Assembly (NCBI GenBank): GCA_014804655.1
Contig: JAAUZK010000004.1
Span: forward strand, 217,504-281,503
Reading direction: 5' to 3'
DNA length: 64,000 nt
Origin: Lachnospiraceae bacterium
GTDB taxonomy: Bacteria > Bacillota > Clostridia > Lachnospirales > Lachnospiraceae
The translations under genes and the position numbers were made by a program. Below the pieces are notes generated by a model, which was not told the DNA's origin, did no database searches, and saw only the letters and a program-made list of their open reading frames with translations. This document shows, piece by piece, positions 37,849-46,105 of this stretch. Each line of letters opens with the position of its first letter. Positions within the stretch are counted from its first letter, which is position 1.

Positions 37849-38925
37849 TTATATCATCTCATTCTGCCGATGGACTTCCGGGGGTTCATATTTATCCAGA
37901 AAATCTTCTCCCAGGAAAAGCACTTCCTCCGCGAATTTGATCCCATTGGGCACGGTAGCCACCGACACCACTCTTCTGAACTTAAGATCAGGTATGAAGT
38001 TCAGAATCTCCATCGGAAACATTGGATTCAGAACAATATACTCCGAAAAATCTTTGCGGTAATCCAACACATCACGGGGGTGCGGTTTGATCAGAACCTG
38101 CCCCTTCTTGCCGTCAACAACTCCATACTCCTCGATCACATCCGCAAAAAGCCTTCTCCGAACGTCCAGTGCACAAAGCGGCTCCGTCAGCACCAGCACC
38201 TTATCTTCCGCCCCCTGTTTAAGCTGCGCAAGAAGCCCGTCCATATCTTCGATAAACAAGCGGATCAAAAGATCCTTGTCCTCTGCCGTCAGACGGTCCA
38301 CCAATCTCGCACGCGGCACTTCAATATATTTCTTACAAGGATAAGGCACCACACTTAAGTCGTTGATCTCCATATCCAGACAGTATTTGCCGTAGCCGTT
38401 CTGGATAAAAATCAGATTACGCGCCGCCATCCACGCTTTTAATTCAAAATGCCCGCGATTGTCATACCGGGCGGTATCGTAATACTGAATGCAGTTAAGA
38501 CCGTCCTCCAGTGCATGGTAATGTATCTTCTCATAGCTTAAATAATAGCCGATGGGATCGGAATCGCAGAATACATAGATATCCTGATATTGCCTGAAAT
38601 CAACCGGCACATAAGCTTTCTCCAGTCTGCCGAACATCTTCGTATACTTGATGCGCGCGAGCATGTTGAGCACCAGATTGCCCCTGTCCGTGTGATATTT
38701 CTGTAACTCGGGAAAAAATACGTCCTCCTTCTCGTCAAACATCACGACTTCCTCAAACAGACCGCAGGCTTCGGCGCGCTCTTTCAGATTCCCAAAATCA
38801 TTGGACATAGTGCTCAGCACCAGCGTTGCCTTACCCTGACGTTCTTTCGGGAGTGCCAGCTCCTTCAGGCAGGTGACATATACGTGATAGTAAGTGTGAC
38901 ATACGTAGATTCTTTCTTTCGTCAT
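37849..38925 (-). CDS. Sialyltransferase/polysialyltransferase-like glycosyltransferase (putative)
   Basis: 358 residues, no membrane segment. The arrangement ICHTYYHVYVT-like start (VCHTYYHVYVTCLKELAL), HALEDGLNC near residue 137, VLVLTEPL near 245 and VLIKPHPRDVLDYR near 275 resembles GT52 and polysialyltransferase (PF07388) proteins, in which the E-D-G and K-P-H-P motifs bind CMP-sialic acid. A nonulosonic acid CMP donor would be made by pseI and pseF at 47-49 kb, which fits. Low sequence identity to known examples in my memory; other GT-B functions are possible. Confidence 0.5.
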   Translation of the reverse strand: MTKERIYVCHTYYHVYVTCLKELALPKERQGKATLVLSTMSNDFGNLKERAEACGLFEEVVMFDEKEDVFFPELQKYHTDRGNLVLNMLARIKYTKMFGRLEKAYVPVDFRQYQDIYVFCDSDPIGYYLSYEKIHYHALEDGLNCIQYYDTARYDNRGHFELKAWMAARNLIFIQNGYGKYCLDMEINDLSVVPYPCKKYIEVPRARLVDRLTAEDKDLLIRLFIEDMDGLLAQLKQGAEDKVLVLTEPLCALDVRRRLFADVIEEYGVVDGKKGQVLIKPHPRDVLDYRKDFSEYIVLNPMFPMEILNFIPDLKFRRVVSVATVPNGIKFAEEVLFLGEDFLDKYEPPEVHRQNEMI

Positions 38926-38955
38926 AGTCGGTCATTCCTCATAATTATATATTTC

Positions 38956-39426
38956 TTAAAATCCGCCATTAATATATGCACGCGCAATAAAATACGACGG
39001 TTCATAATAAGCACCGCAATTATAATTATCCAGCGTCTCGCACAGTTCATTATTATACACCCTGATCATTCCATCCACATAGTTCTCACCCGGCTGCAGA
39101 GTATCTATAATCAGGCGCATATACACTTTACCCATCTGCGTCTGTGTAGGAATCGTCTTAACCAATTCAGAATCAACACTAAGAACATCGAATTCCCCTA
39201 ACTGTAATTCATAATCCCGAATCCATTCATCCTCTATCTTATCTGGGTTTTCACTATGCAGCACGTCCGCCAGACTGATCAGCCGCAGCCATTCCTCTTT
39301 CGGGATCTGATTCACAACGTACCTATTTTTTTGATGTATTTTTCTCGCCACACGCTCAATCATATAGCACAGAAAATATAAATCATTCTCTGTAATTTCT
39401 TCATCTTCAAAGAAAATACTTGTCAT
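38956..39426 (-). CDS. Partner protein of the DUF3990 gene (hypothetical)
   Basis: 156 residues, acidic, no membrane segment. ITENDLYFLCYMIERVAR opens a helical domain, and DNYNCGAYYEPSYFIARAY ends it. Proteins of this pattern often stand next to DUF3990 genes in clostridia as I recall. Its ATG overlaps the stop of the DUF3990 gene by 4 bp (TATGA), so the two are co-translated. The order toxin-first, partner-second would suit an antitoxin or co-effector, but no function is established. The usual small DUF3791 companion is not present. Confidence 0.6.
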   Translation of the reverse strand: MTSIFFEDEEITENDLYFLCYMIERVARKIHQKNRYVVNQIPKEEWLRLISLADVLHSENPDKIEDEWIRDYELQLGEFDVLSVDSELVKTIPTQTQMGKVYMRLIIDTLQPGENYVDGMIRVYNNELCETLDNYNCGAYYEPSYFIARAYINGGF

Positions 39427-39887
39427 ACTTGATAACTCCTCTCATACCGCAATGTGCCAAGCGCCTTTTCGGTACAAAATACAATTTGGTGCGTCGGATA
39501 CTTAAATTTTACAAGCACCCAAAAAGCCTCTCTGGTTATTGTCCCCCGTACATAGTCTTCAACATAATCCCAGATCGTATCATCTGCCATAGGTCCTTCT
39601 ACGATATCAAAACCATGTTCAACCCCTCTGCGACAATTCACAATAAAATTCAGCCACTCCTCTGTCATCTCAGTAAAGCGTTGTATTATTAATGCCTCAT
39701 TCTCAGAATACTCATATATATTGACAATATGATTCTTTTTCCTTGTCAGAGCCCATTTCTTAGCCTGATGTTCATAATTTGTACAATAAAAACCAAATCC
39801 GAAATCTTTATAATGCCCATTCGTCAAAATACGGGGACTTTCTACACATACATTACTGCCGTGGCACACAAATAGTATTTTTATCAT
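39423..39887 (-). CDS. DUF3990 protein, putative ADP-ribosyltransferase toxin
   Basis: 154 residues. FVCHGSNVCVESPRI and DFGFGFYCTNYEHQAKKWA are the core of DUF3990, which I place in the ADP-ribosyltransferase superfamily: the H-G start, F-G-x-G-F-Y-x-T strand and a later acidic region correspond to NAD-binding elements. Proteins of this type are suspected toxins that modify a host or phage target. It is the first gene of a two-gene unit at the edge of the AT-rich accessory island. Family assignment is from memory; activity is inference. Confidence 0.62.
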   Translation of the reverse strand: MIKILFVCHGSNVCVESPRILTNGHYKDFGFGFYCTNYEHQAKKWALTRKKNHIVNIYEYSENEALIIQRFTEMTEEWLNFIVNCRRGVEHGFDIVEGPMADDTIWDYVEDYVRGTITREAFWVLVKFKYPTHQIVFCTEKALGTLRYERSYQV

Positions 39888-40102
39888 AGTTAGTTTTCAA
39901 ACTCCTTAATATGCCGTGAAATGCCCTGTTTTGCAAGGGATTTATGACGTTTTGTGAAATGCTCTGAAATGTGAGAATGCAGCAAATCAGAGCAGATTTT
40001 AGCAAGTTGTGACTACCTGTTAGTAGTAAAATTAGTAGTAAAACGGATTTTCCTACTACTAAGGATTTTCTTTAATTTCTTCAAATCAAACATATTTCCG
40101 AA
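39888..40102. other. Gap at the edge of the accessory island; short repeats only
   Basis: No gene is supported in these 215 bp. There is a short direct repeat, TTAGTAGTAAAA (about 40020-40041), and an arm pair AGTAGTA...TACTACT around it. This could be a leftover recombination site or the 3-prime end of the gene at 40103; nothing decides between these. Confidence 0.35.
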
Positions 40103-41530
40103 CTATAATTTTGAAGCAGATTCTTTATTATCCACACGAGCATCTACCACAATAGTCTTTATTTTAACTCTATAAGCTTTTTCTGTATCATTTGCAATAT
40201 CTTGAATAATATCTATTCTCTTAATATCTTTATCAGTAAATGCCACCACTAAAAAGATACCTAATTTGCATGAATCAATTTTCATATACTGTGGTAATTG
40301 CTTTTTCAAACCATTCCAAAACTTACTATTTTTTGCCAACTTTGCTTCTAACAAGACCCGATTTTTATATCCACTACTAAATCTAAAATCTACCGGTCCC
40401 ATACCTTGATTTACTTCCCTTGTAAAATCAATATTATTAGCTCTACAATGTTCATCAAGAATTCCCTTGAATAATAATTGTACATCTTCCTCACTCCGTG
40501 CAGTAGTCCTTGTTTCGTTCCATAAAAGTTTATATCCAGACCTTATTTCAACAAATTCTTTATAATATTGTGCAAACTCAAATACCTTTACATAAAATTC
40601 CGTATCATCCGTCACATCACCAAAGAAAAATTTATTGTTTGCAACAATACCTTTTGAAAGTTCATACCACACATATCTAAGCGTTCTCTTCATTAATTCT
40701 CCAAATGTATTTGCTTCACATTTTTCAACTATATCTATATATTCTTTTACTAAATCATAATGCTCTATAGCTATTTCAGAAATCTTTGCTTTATCCAAAT
40801 TTTTGTCTATCTCATAATTAAAATCATTTCTCAGTCTTTCTGCTAAATCTATTGTATTTGCAAAATCTTCACCATTAATTTCCGGTAACATATTCAAAAA
40901 ATCTTTAGGAACTAAAATGACCGGAGAATTGCCCTTATATGGATTAACAGGCAACAAATATTCACCATCACACCATCTCATATATTCATAATCAAAATAC
41001 GCATTTTGCACCCGCTTTTTCTCCATTGGAATTCCATGCAAATTGCATATTCTTTGTGTATATGTAATAAATCTTCCTTTTAATAAATTTGATGTCATAT
41101 CACTTAAACGGTCTGGACCAACTCCTTCACAAAATATTCCCAATTCTTCAAAATGTGAGATATGTGTAACTCCTTTGGCAATAACATCATTGATATTGCT
41201 CGCTAAAGATTTCGCTCCTAATGGTCCCGTTCCAGAACCTCTTCTAGTCTTTGAATAACCAAGACATATTGCATTTACTTCTGGAAACACAAGCATACTT
41301 TCTGCCTTTTTGTAACTCAAGTTAGCTTTGCTTCCTCCTGCATGCGCAATAAGTTCAAAAGCTTTTTGGAAAAAGAACATCATTTCAGAATAACTATCCT
41401 TAAATAATTCATCTTTTGACTTGAATACCGCAAACGGATCTATGAACAACAATGTATCTTGTGATAATATTGGATTAAACCATTCTTCATCTCCTACACA
41501 CTGAAAATTATAATATTCAGAAAATAACAT
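40103..41530 (-). CDS. PD-(D/E)XK nuclease-domain protein, uncharacterised
   Basis: About 475 residues. The C-terminal third has GPVDFRFS (Asp), LLEAKLAK (Glu-x-Lys) and KKQLPQYM (Q-x-x-x-Y), spaced as in the RecB/Cas4-like nuclease group; the N-terminal two thirds (about 1-330) are not recognised, with a conserved-looking FNPILSQDTLLFIDPF near the start. No membrane segment. ATG 41530 has AAAGGAATGAGG before it; the frame from 41551 starts with TTG. It follows the P63C gene by 64 bp on the same strand and is very AT-rich. A two-gene defence unit is likely but unproven. A DNA-cutting activity is inferred from the motif set. Confidence 0.62.
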   Translation of the reverse strand: MLFSEYYNFQCVGDEEWFNPILSQDTLLFIDPFAVFKSKDELFKDSYSEMMFFFQKAFELIAHAGGSKANLSYKKAESMLVFPEVNAICLGYSKTRRGSGTGPLGAKSLASNINDVIAKGVTHISHFEELGIFCEGVGPDRLSDMTSNLLKGRFITYTQRICNLHGIPMEKKRVQNAYFDYEYMRWCDGEYLLPVNPYKGNSPVILVPKDFLNMLPEINGEDFANTIDLAERLRNDFNYEIDKNLDKAKISEIAIEHYDLVKEYIDIVEKCEANTFGELMKRTLRYVWYELSKGIVANNKFFFGDVTDDTEFYVKVFEFAQYYKEFVEIRSGYKLLWNETRTTARSEEDVQLLFKGILDEHCRANNIDFTREVNQGMGPVDFRFSSGYKNRVLLEAKLAKNSKFWNGLKKQLPQYMKIDSCKLGIFLVVAFTDKDIKRIDIIQDIANDTEKAYRVKIKTIVVDARVDNKESASKL

Positions 41531-41594
41531 ATCCTCATTCCTTTTGATCAAATCATCTGTAGATTTAATGATTACATAAATTCAGAACTCTGCT

Positions 41595-42488
41595 TTATGA
41601 TTTCTCGTCATCTAAATTCATTTCTAATTGTATCGGTTCTCCCATAGCCTTTCTAAATAATTTATCAAACTCGTCCCATGTATCAGATGCTTTCATTAAT
41701 GCAATTGTTTGTTGCAACTGGTGATCCAATGTCGGAAGGCCTGTATCTTCTGTTAAAAACTGATGATATCTTGTACTTTTATTTCCGCCTTTTGTTTTTG
41801 GTGTCTTTCGTTTTAATTCACCAAGAACTCCTGGTGGCAGATAATTATATATATATTCATTCGTCAATTTCCCAGCATATTGTGGTTTTGCTTTTCCCCT
41901 GTATGTCCACCCCTTTAATCTAAACATTTGCTTATAAAACTCATCTGGAAAACGCTTTGCCCAAGGTAATAATTCCTGGCTAACATATTTTTCCAAAATA
42001 AGTTGCAATTCTTTTCTATCACGTTCATCCTGATACCCTGTCACTTCATCAATAACTGCTACTAATCCCACTTTAGCAAATGCAGTCATAATAATATACA
42101 TACGTTCGGCCGTTCTTTTTTGAACCTCTGTTTTTAATACTCCATCATGCAATGCATCAACATATGCTTTACACAAATCCACAAATAACGAAGCTTCAAA
42201 TGGTTGAAATTGAACTCCTCTTGTTGTCAAATAAATAGGTAGCTTATTGCGATTTGCATTATTGATCCATTCCTCCAACCCTTCACTTAAATATGGAGAT
42301 ATCCACATACTATTTAAATTACGTGCCAACGCCTGGCTCCCATTTCCCTTAATGCCCATACCTCTAGCTGCTCCACGCAAAGATAAAACTCTTTCTTTAT
42401 TATCCATGACATAGCACTCAATCTTAATATCATTTTCCTCATCAATTACCCATGTTCCACTATGGGTTGCTTTTGGTGTATTATTCAT
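41595..42488 (-). CDS. P63C-domain protein
   Basis: 297 residues. The middle has ELLPWAKRFPDEFYKQMFRL, which is the P63C signature (PF10546) seen in phage and prophage-borne proteins; GVLGELKRKTPKTKGG and YHQFLTEDTGLP follow. The N-terminal domain (about 1-140) contains SLRGAARGMGIKG and is unassigned. P63C function is unknown; some proteins of the type regulate or sit beside nucleases. Here it is upstream of the nuclease gene. The divergent gap upstream carries an unusual set of palindromes (42515-42560). Confidence 0.75.
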   Translation of the reverse strand: MNNTPKATHSGTWVIDEENDIKIECYVMDNKERVLSLRGAARGMGIKGNGSQALARNLNSMWISPYLSEGLEEWINNANRNKLPIYLTTRGVQFQPFEASLFVDLCKAYVDALHDGVLKTEVQKRTAERMYIIMTAFAKVGLVAVIDEVTGYQDERDRKELQLILEKYVSQELLPWAKRFPDEFYKQMFRLKGWTYRGKAKPQYAGKLTNEYIYNYLPPGVLGELKRKTPKTKGGNKSTRYHQFLTEDTGLPTLDHQLQQTIALMKASDTWDEFDKLFRKAMGEPIQLEMNLDDEKS

Positions 42489-42514
42489 ACCTTATACCGC
42501 CTTTCTTGCATTCA

Positions 42515-42560
42515 TATATAGGACCTCTATTCGTTTCCCTTTCGGGTCCTATATATAGGA
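42515..42560. promoter_or_regulatory. Operator-like palindromes upstream of the P63C gene
   Basis: ATATATAGGACC (42515-42526) and GGTCCTATATAT (42545-42556) form a perfect 12-bp inverted repeat, and TCCTATATATAGGA (42547-42560) is itself a perfect 14-bp palindrome. Thus three related half-sites lie within 46 bp, 27 bp from the P63C start codon. It could be a repressor operator, an RNA stem or an element end. Confidence 0.55.
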
Positions 42561-42569
42561 TACACTTTG

Positions 42570-43031
42570 ATGCGCGGTTTTGCAACTATTTTTATATATG
42601 TAAAAAAACACCCAACGGAACAGCCGCCGGATGGACAGTTTGAAACAGAGCCTTATGACAATTATGGGGAACTGCTCGACAAACTAATCGAACGCATCCC
42701 CAATTTCAATATGCGTTTGAAAGTAAACCCGAAAACTAACTGTATCGAATTTTCGGCGGATGTAAACTCCGTGTTTGATATAGCATGGTTCACACTGGCG
42801 AGAATGATTTCCGAAGACCCTCCCCCGGAAAATAAAGGGAAGTCTGATGACCGCGCGGAAGGTATCATGATATGCTGCCATCACTGCGGTAACTTTCTTA
42901 TAAGAAGAAATGGTAGGCAAGAATATTGTGATAAACCAGACTGCCAGAAATCCCGGAATGCTAAAAATCAGCGTAAATTCAGGCGCAGAAAACGCATAGA
43001 AAATGCCAAAAACATAAGAAAAACACAGTAA
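42570..43031 (+). pseudogene. Zinc-ribbon protein fragment
   Basis: About 153 residues. The C-terminal part holds C-x2-C-x12-C-x4-C (CCHHCGNFLIRRNGRQEYC, then KPDCQKSRNAKN) and a basic tail KNQRKFRRRKRIEN, like the terminal zinc ribbon of clostridial DUF6076/CGNR-type DNA-binding proteins. The N-terminal part (MRGFATIFIYVKKH) does not look like a natural domain start, and no good ribosome site precedes ATG 42570. I think this is the 3-prime end of a longer gene cut by the P63C unit. A stand-alone small protein is possible. Confidence 0.5.
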
Positions 43032-43454
43032 AAACATAACATTTTCTGCTGCATTTCATGTGGTTGTGCCGTATTTTATAAGATTATGCATGGTATCACT
43101 GCCGTCGCCAGTGTAAGCATCCCTCCTATCGCAATTCGCGGAAATTTGCGTGTGAGGGACGTCGGTCTTCAACCTGAAAGTTGTAAAGATTCGACTTCCC
43201 CCATCGTGGAAAAACAGAAAGAAGGTCCAGAGCCAAAGTATTCGAGAAAAAATATATTCAATAATGATTGCAAAATTGAAGTCGATTTCAACGGAAGTGG
43301 TTCCATCAATTATTCTGAGACAAGGGAATCTCACCACCCGTAAAAACGGGCGGCTCGGGACAAGGGCTCTAAGCCTTTGTTACCGGTAACTTACACACTT
43401 TATGTTACCCCCGTCAAAGAATATCATTTTCTGACGCTAATAATAAACCATTAC
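43032..43454 (+). mobile_element. Possible IS200/IS605 TnpB remnant and right end
   Basis: A 423-bp stretch with no complete gene. From 43086 an open frame of 85 residues (AIRGNLRVRDVGLQPE, ending TRESHHP) resembles the variable C-terminal tail of TnpB proteins. Directly after it, CCACCCG and CGGGCGG (43334-43353) form a hairpin, as at IS605 right ends. GTTACCGGTAAC (43379-43390) is a further palindrome. The catalytic part of TnpB is absent. The assignment rests on resemblance of layout only. Confidence 0.3.
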
Positions 43455-44675
43455 CTAAACTGCCGCTGTTTTCCTACTTCTCTTTTTTGTTTTCTCAGCT
43501 ATTTTTTTTATTTGTAAATCATACCTATCAATAATTAGCAAATTATTCGGAATGTCATTATAATCAAAAATGTCTATAAAATCATAGTGGGTTCGAATCA
43601 CCACCATATAAGAACACTTTTTACTTCTTGCTGCTTTTATCAATTTACCCACTGTGTCAGATAAATTTTCATCTTCACGTTGAATGCGTATTGCCACAGT
43701 TCCTTCATCTATATGTTCTCTTAAAAATCCGTCAATTCCACCATTTCGTTGAACGGGTACAGCATCGATACTTTTTATAATTGCCATGCAATCATCATCT
43801 AAGTTCTGGTATGCTTGTTTCCCCTTTTTAAGTAGAAATGAATCCGTTTTTATAATGCTTTCCAATCTTTCGAGTGTAAGTTCAACGGCATCATTTGTAA
43901 TGTCAAAGCCTAAATACTTTCTATTTAACAACTTGCTCGCAACTAACGTAGTTCCGGAACCCATAAATGGATCCAATACTATATCATCCTCATCAGTCAC
44001 TAGCTTAATTATCTGTTCTAATAGAATTATAGGTTTTTGTGTAGGATATCCAACTCTTTCTTTTGCTTTTGGATTTAAATACGGAATTTCCCAAACATCA
44101 GATAACGGAACTCCTTTTTTTGCCTGTCCCATCACAACCTGACCATTTTCGTCTACTTTATACTTTGATTTGCCCTTCTCGTCTCTTACTCGATCTTGTA
44201 AGATTTGGTCAACATTCGTTGTTTCCGAATAATCCGTATATATCGTATTAAATTTAAAATCTTTTGTTTTACTATAGAAAAAAATAATCTGATGATTATT
44301 CAATAATCCCTTTTTTGAATTCGACCACCTTCTATACGACCATACAATTTCACTTTGAAAATTAGTCACTCCAAATATTTCATCTAGTGCAATTTTCAAG
44401 TAATGCGAAGCATTTCTATCACAATGGACAAAGATACTTCCTGTTCTTTTCAATACTCTTTTACATTCTTGGAGACGAGTCTTTGTATATGCTACGTAGT
44501 CGTCCATATTCTCCCACGAATCCGTAAATGAGTATTCAACACCCTCTTTGCTAGATAGTTTTTGTGTTTCTTGTGTAAAAAAGGGTGGATCCATATAAAT
44601 TGCATCTATTGTATCAGAATCTAATTGTCTCATTAATTCATAACAATCTCCGCAATATACATTATTTAGCTCCAT
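43455..44675 (-). CDS. Type II DNA methyltransferase (DPPF, beta class)
   Basis: 406 residues. YMDPPFFTQ (residues about 26-34) is motif IV and DPFMGSGTTLVA (about 218) is motif I; with IV before I, this is the beta class of amino-methyltransferases. DPPF favours N6-adenine over N4-cytosine. It protects the host site against the nuclease encoded just upstream (44680); the two frames are 4 bp apart and in the same operon as the controller gene. The C-terminal ~130 residues (from about 270) are extra and may add specificity. The ATG overlaps the stop region of the nuclease gene closely. Confidence 0.85.
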   Translation of the reverse strand: MELNNVYCGDCYELMRQLDSDTIDAIYMDPPFFTQETQKLSSKEGVEYSFTDSWENMDDYVAYTKTRLQECKRVLKRTGSIFVHCDRNASHYLKIALDEIFGVTNFQSEIVWSYRRWSNSKKGLLNNHQIIFFYSKTKDFKFNTIYTDYSETTNVDQILQDRVRDEKGKSKYKVDENGQVVMGQAKKGVPLSDVWEIPYLNPKAKERVGYPTQKPIILLEQIIKLVTDEDDIVLDPFMGSGTTLVASKLLNRKYLGFDITNDAVELTLERLESIIKTDSFLLKKGKQAYQNLDDDCMAIIKSIDAVPVQRNGGIDGFLREHIDEGTVAIRIQREDENLSDTVGKLIKAARSKKCSYMVVIRTHYDFIDIFDYNDIPNNLLIIDRYDLQIKKIAEKTKKRSRKTAAV

Positions 44676-44679
44676 TCAA

Positions 44680-45294
44680 TCACTTTCCATTTCTCTCTAA
44701 TATTGATTTCAAATCTATTCCTGTGTCATTCTTCAAATACTCCCATGCCTCTTCCCCAGAGTAATACTCTCCACCCAGATCACTATACAATTCTTTCAAT
44801 TTTGCTTGAATACGAATTGCTTGGTCACGATTAGGTTCAAAGAACATAATTCTAATAGGAGTGTATCCAGCCTTTTGAATAATTCTAACTCGCTTATGTT
44901 CCTTTTTTATGTGATCCCCATCTGTAGTCGCATCTTTCCACTTTAATTCAATAGCGCGTTTTCCAATCAAGCAATCAATCTCAACTGTTTTAGGGCTTTG
45001 ATCAATCGTATTTGGTAATTTAACTTTCTCTTGTGCATCAGGATACGCGAGCTTGAAGCACTTTATTGCAAGTTCCTCTACTAATGAACCAGCATATTTG
45101 TATAAAAACCTACCTACGTTTTGCTGAAAATCAATCTGATATCCTTCTTCACTTGTAAATCCCAATGCACTATATAACATATAATGGTCATTGTTATCAG
45201 ACTCCATTTCAACCTTTCTTTCTCTAATTTTCTTTTGTAATTCTTCTCTGTACCTTAAAATAACCTTTACTAATCTTTCGTCTCTGCTATCCAT
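44680..45294 (-). CDS. ApaLI-like type II restriction endonuclease
   Basis: 204 residues. QIDFQQNVGRFLYKYAGSL and VEIDCLIGKRAIELKWKDA resemble the ApaLI endonuclease family (PF09499, GTGCAC). The E-I-D...E-L-K series is the PD-(D/E)XK catalytic set. It cuts unmodified DNA at a site protected by the methyltransferase at 43455. A controller gene precedes it by 43 bp. Recognition of GTGCAC is extrapolated from the family and is not proven for this enzyme. Confidence 0.6.
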   Translation of the reverse strand: MDSRDERLVKVILRYREELQKKIRERKVEMESDNNDHYMLYSALGFTSEEGYQIDFQQNVGRFLYKYAGSLVEELAIKCFKLAYPDAQEKVKLPNTIDQSPKTVEIDCLIGKRAIELKWKDATTDGDHIKKEHKRVRIIQKAGYTPIRIMFFEPNRDQAIRIQAKLKELYSDLGGEYYSGEEAWEYLKNDTGIDLKSILERNGK

Positions 45295-45337
45295 GGTGAT
45301 CTCCTTATTATAGTTCTTTTGTTACTCATAGTCAACG

Positions 45338-45544
45338 TTACATATTTTTGAAAAATACTTCAAAAGACACATCTAATGCAATCAATATTTTTTCTAAGCT
45401 TTTTATTGATAAATTTCTTTTCCCACTTTCAACACCCGCAACATATGTCCTATCTAATTCTGCTTTGAATGCCAATTTTTCTTGACTTATACCTTCTTCT
45501 TTTCGAAGTTCCTTTATTCTATTTCCAACCTTATCAGTTATCAT
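45338..45544 (-). CDS. Restriction controller protein (Xre-type HTH)
   Basis: 68 residues. KELRKEEGISQEKLAFKAELDRTYVAGVESGKRNLSI is a Cro/C1 HTH (helix 2-3: SQEKLAFKAELDRTYVAGVE), and the length and position before a type II nuclease match C proteins of type II RM systems. A C protein binds a C-box upstream of its own gene and times nuclease expression after methylation. A matching C-box lies at 45578-45608. RBS AAAGGAGG. Confidence 0.85.
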   Translation of the reverse strand: MITDKVGNRIKELRKEEGISQEKLAFKAELDRTYVAGVESGKRNLSIKSLEKILIALDVSFEVFFKNM

Positions 45545-45577
45545 AAACTAAACCTCCTTTTTAAATTCTCTCGCATA

Positions 45578-45608
45578 GTTACTTATAAGTCTACGGACTA
45601 TATGTAAC
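45578..45608 (-). promoter_or_regulatory. C-box operator of the restriction operon
   Basis: GTTACTTATAAGTC (45578-45591) and GACTATATGTAAC (45596-45608) form an imperfect inverted repeat with a 4-bp centre. The GAC-T...A-GTC cores match the C-box pattern bound by C proteins of type II RM systems. It is 34 bp upstream of the controller ATG and would control its promoter. Confidence 0.65.
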
Positions 45609-45631
45609 ACAATCATTAAAAATGATGAAGA

Positions 45632-45676
45632 AGCCACAATCCCAGTAGTTCTACTACCATCGATTATGGCTTTTTT
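45632..45676 (+). terminator. Plus-strand hairpin with T-run in the divergent gap
   Basis: AGCCACAATC (45632-45641) pairs with GATTATGGCT (45662-45671) with one G-T pair, and TTTTTT follows (45671-45676). It looks like an intrinsic terminator on the plus strand, but no plus-strand gene precedes it, so it may end an antisense RNA or a read-through transcript. Confidence 0.5.
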
Positions 45677-45787
45677 CACCGTAATTCATCTATAAAGTAC
45701 AGCAACTTAACTCTTATAACCTTAGTTTTCCTCTTGATAACTCTTCGATTCAGAGGTAAGATACAACACCACGAAAGGAGGGATTGG

Positions 45788-46084
45788 ATGGAAACGGAAT
45801 CTGCATTGTACCAGCTCATGGGCATCCGCATGAATGGCCGCACAAACAGTGACGGGCAGTATCAGGAGATCATCCGGAGGTCTGACGAGTATTCTGGCAG
45901 GCTGGAAGAACTGGACTTGCCGGAAAAAGTCCGGCTGCTGATTGACCGCTATGTCAGCGAACAGAATGCCCTTGGCTCCCGGTATGGGCGGCTCGCCTAC
46001 CTGCTTGGGTTTCCCGACTGCAAAGAGATGCTTTTGGAAAAATGCCTGCCCATAGGAACAAAAGAAAAGGGTTCAGAAGCGTAA
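45788..46084 (+). CDS. Hypothetical protein
   Basis: 98 residues from ATG 45788, preceded by GGAGGG at good spacing; the frame also extends to 45734. ESALYQLMGIRMNGRTNS opens it; it is mostly helical and has no recognisable motif. It is the only complete plus-strand gene in this part and lies between the RM operon and the pse genes, ending just before an intrinsic terminator. Its composition is like the moderate-GC chromosome rather than the AT-rich RM operon. It may belong to the ancestral locus or an integrated element. Confidence 0.6.
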   Translation: METESALYQLMGIRMNGRTNSDGQYQEIIRRSDEYSGRLEELDLPEKVRLLIDRYVSEQNALGSRYGRLAYLLGFPDCKEMLLEKCLPIGTKEKGSEA

Positions 46085-46105
46085 TCTACATGTATCAAAT
46101 CATGG

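Noticed and set aside
39888..40102. Direct repeat TTAGTAGTAAAA considered as an att site
   Set aside because: No integrase is present and no matching copy was found at the other edge near 46.1-46.3 kb.
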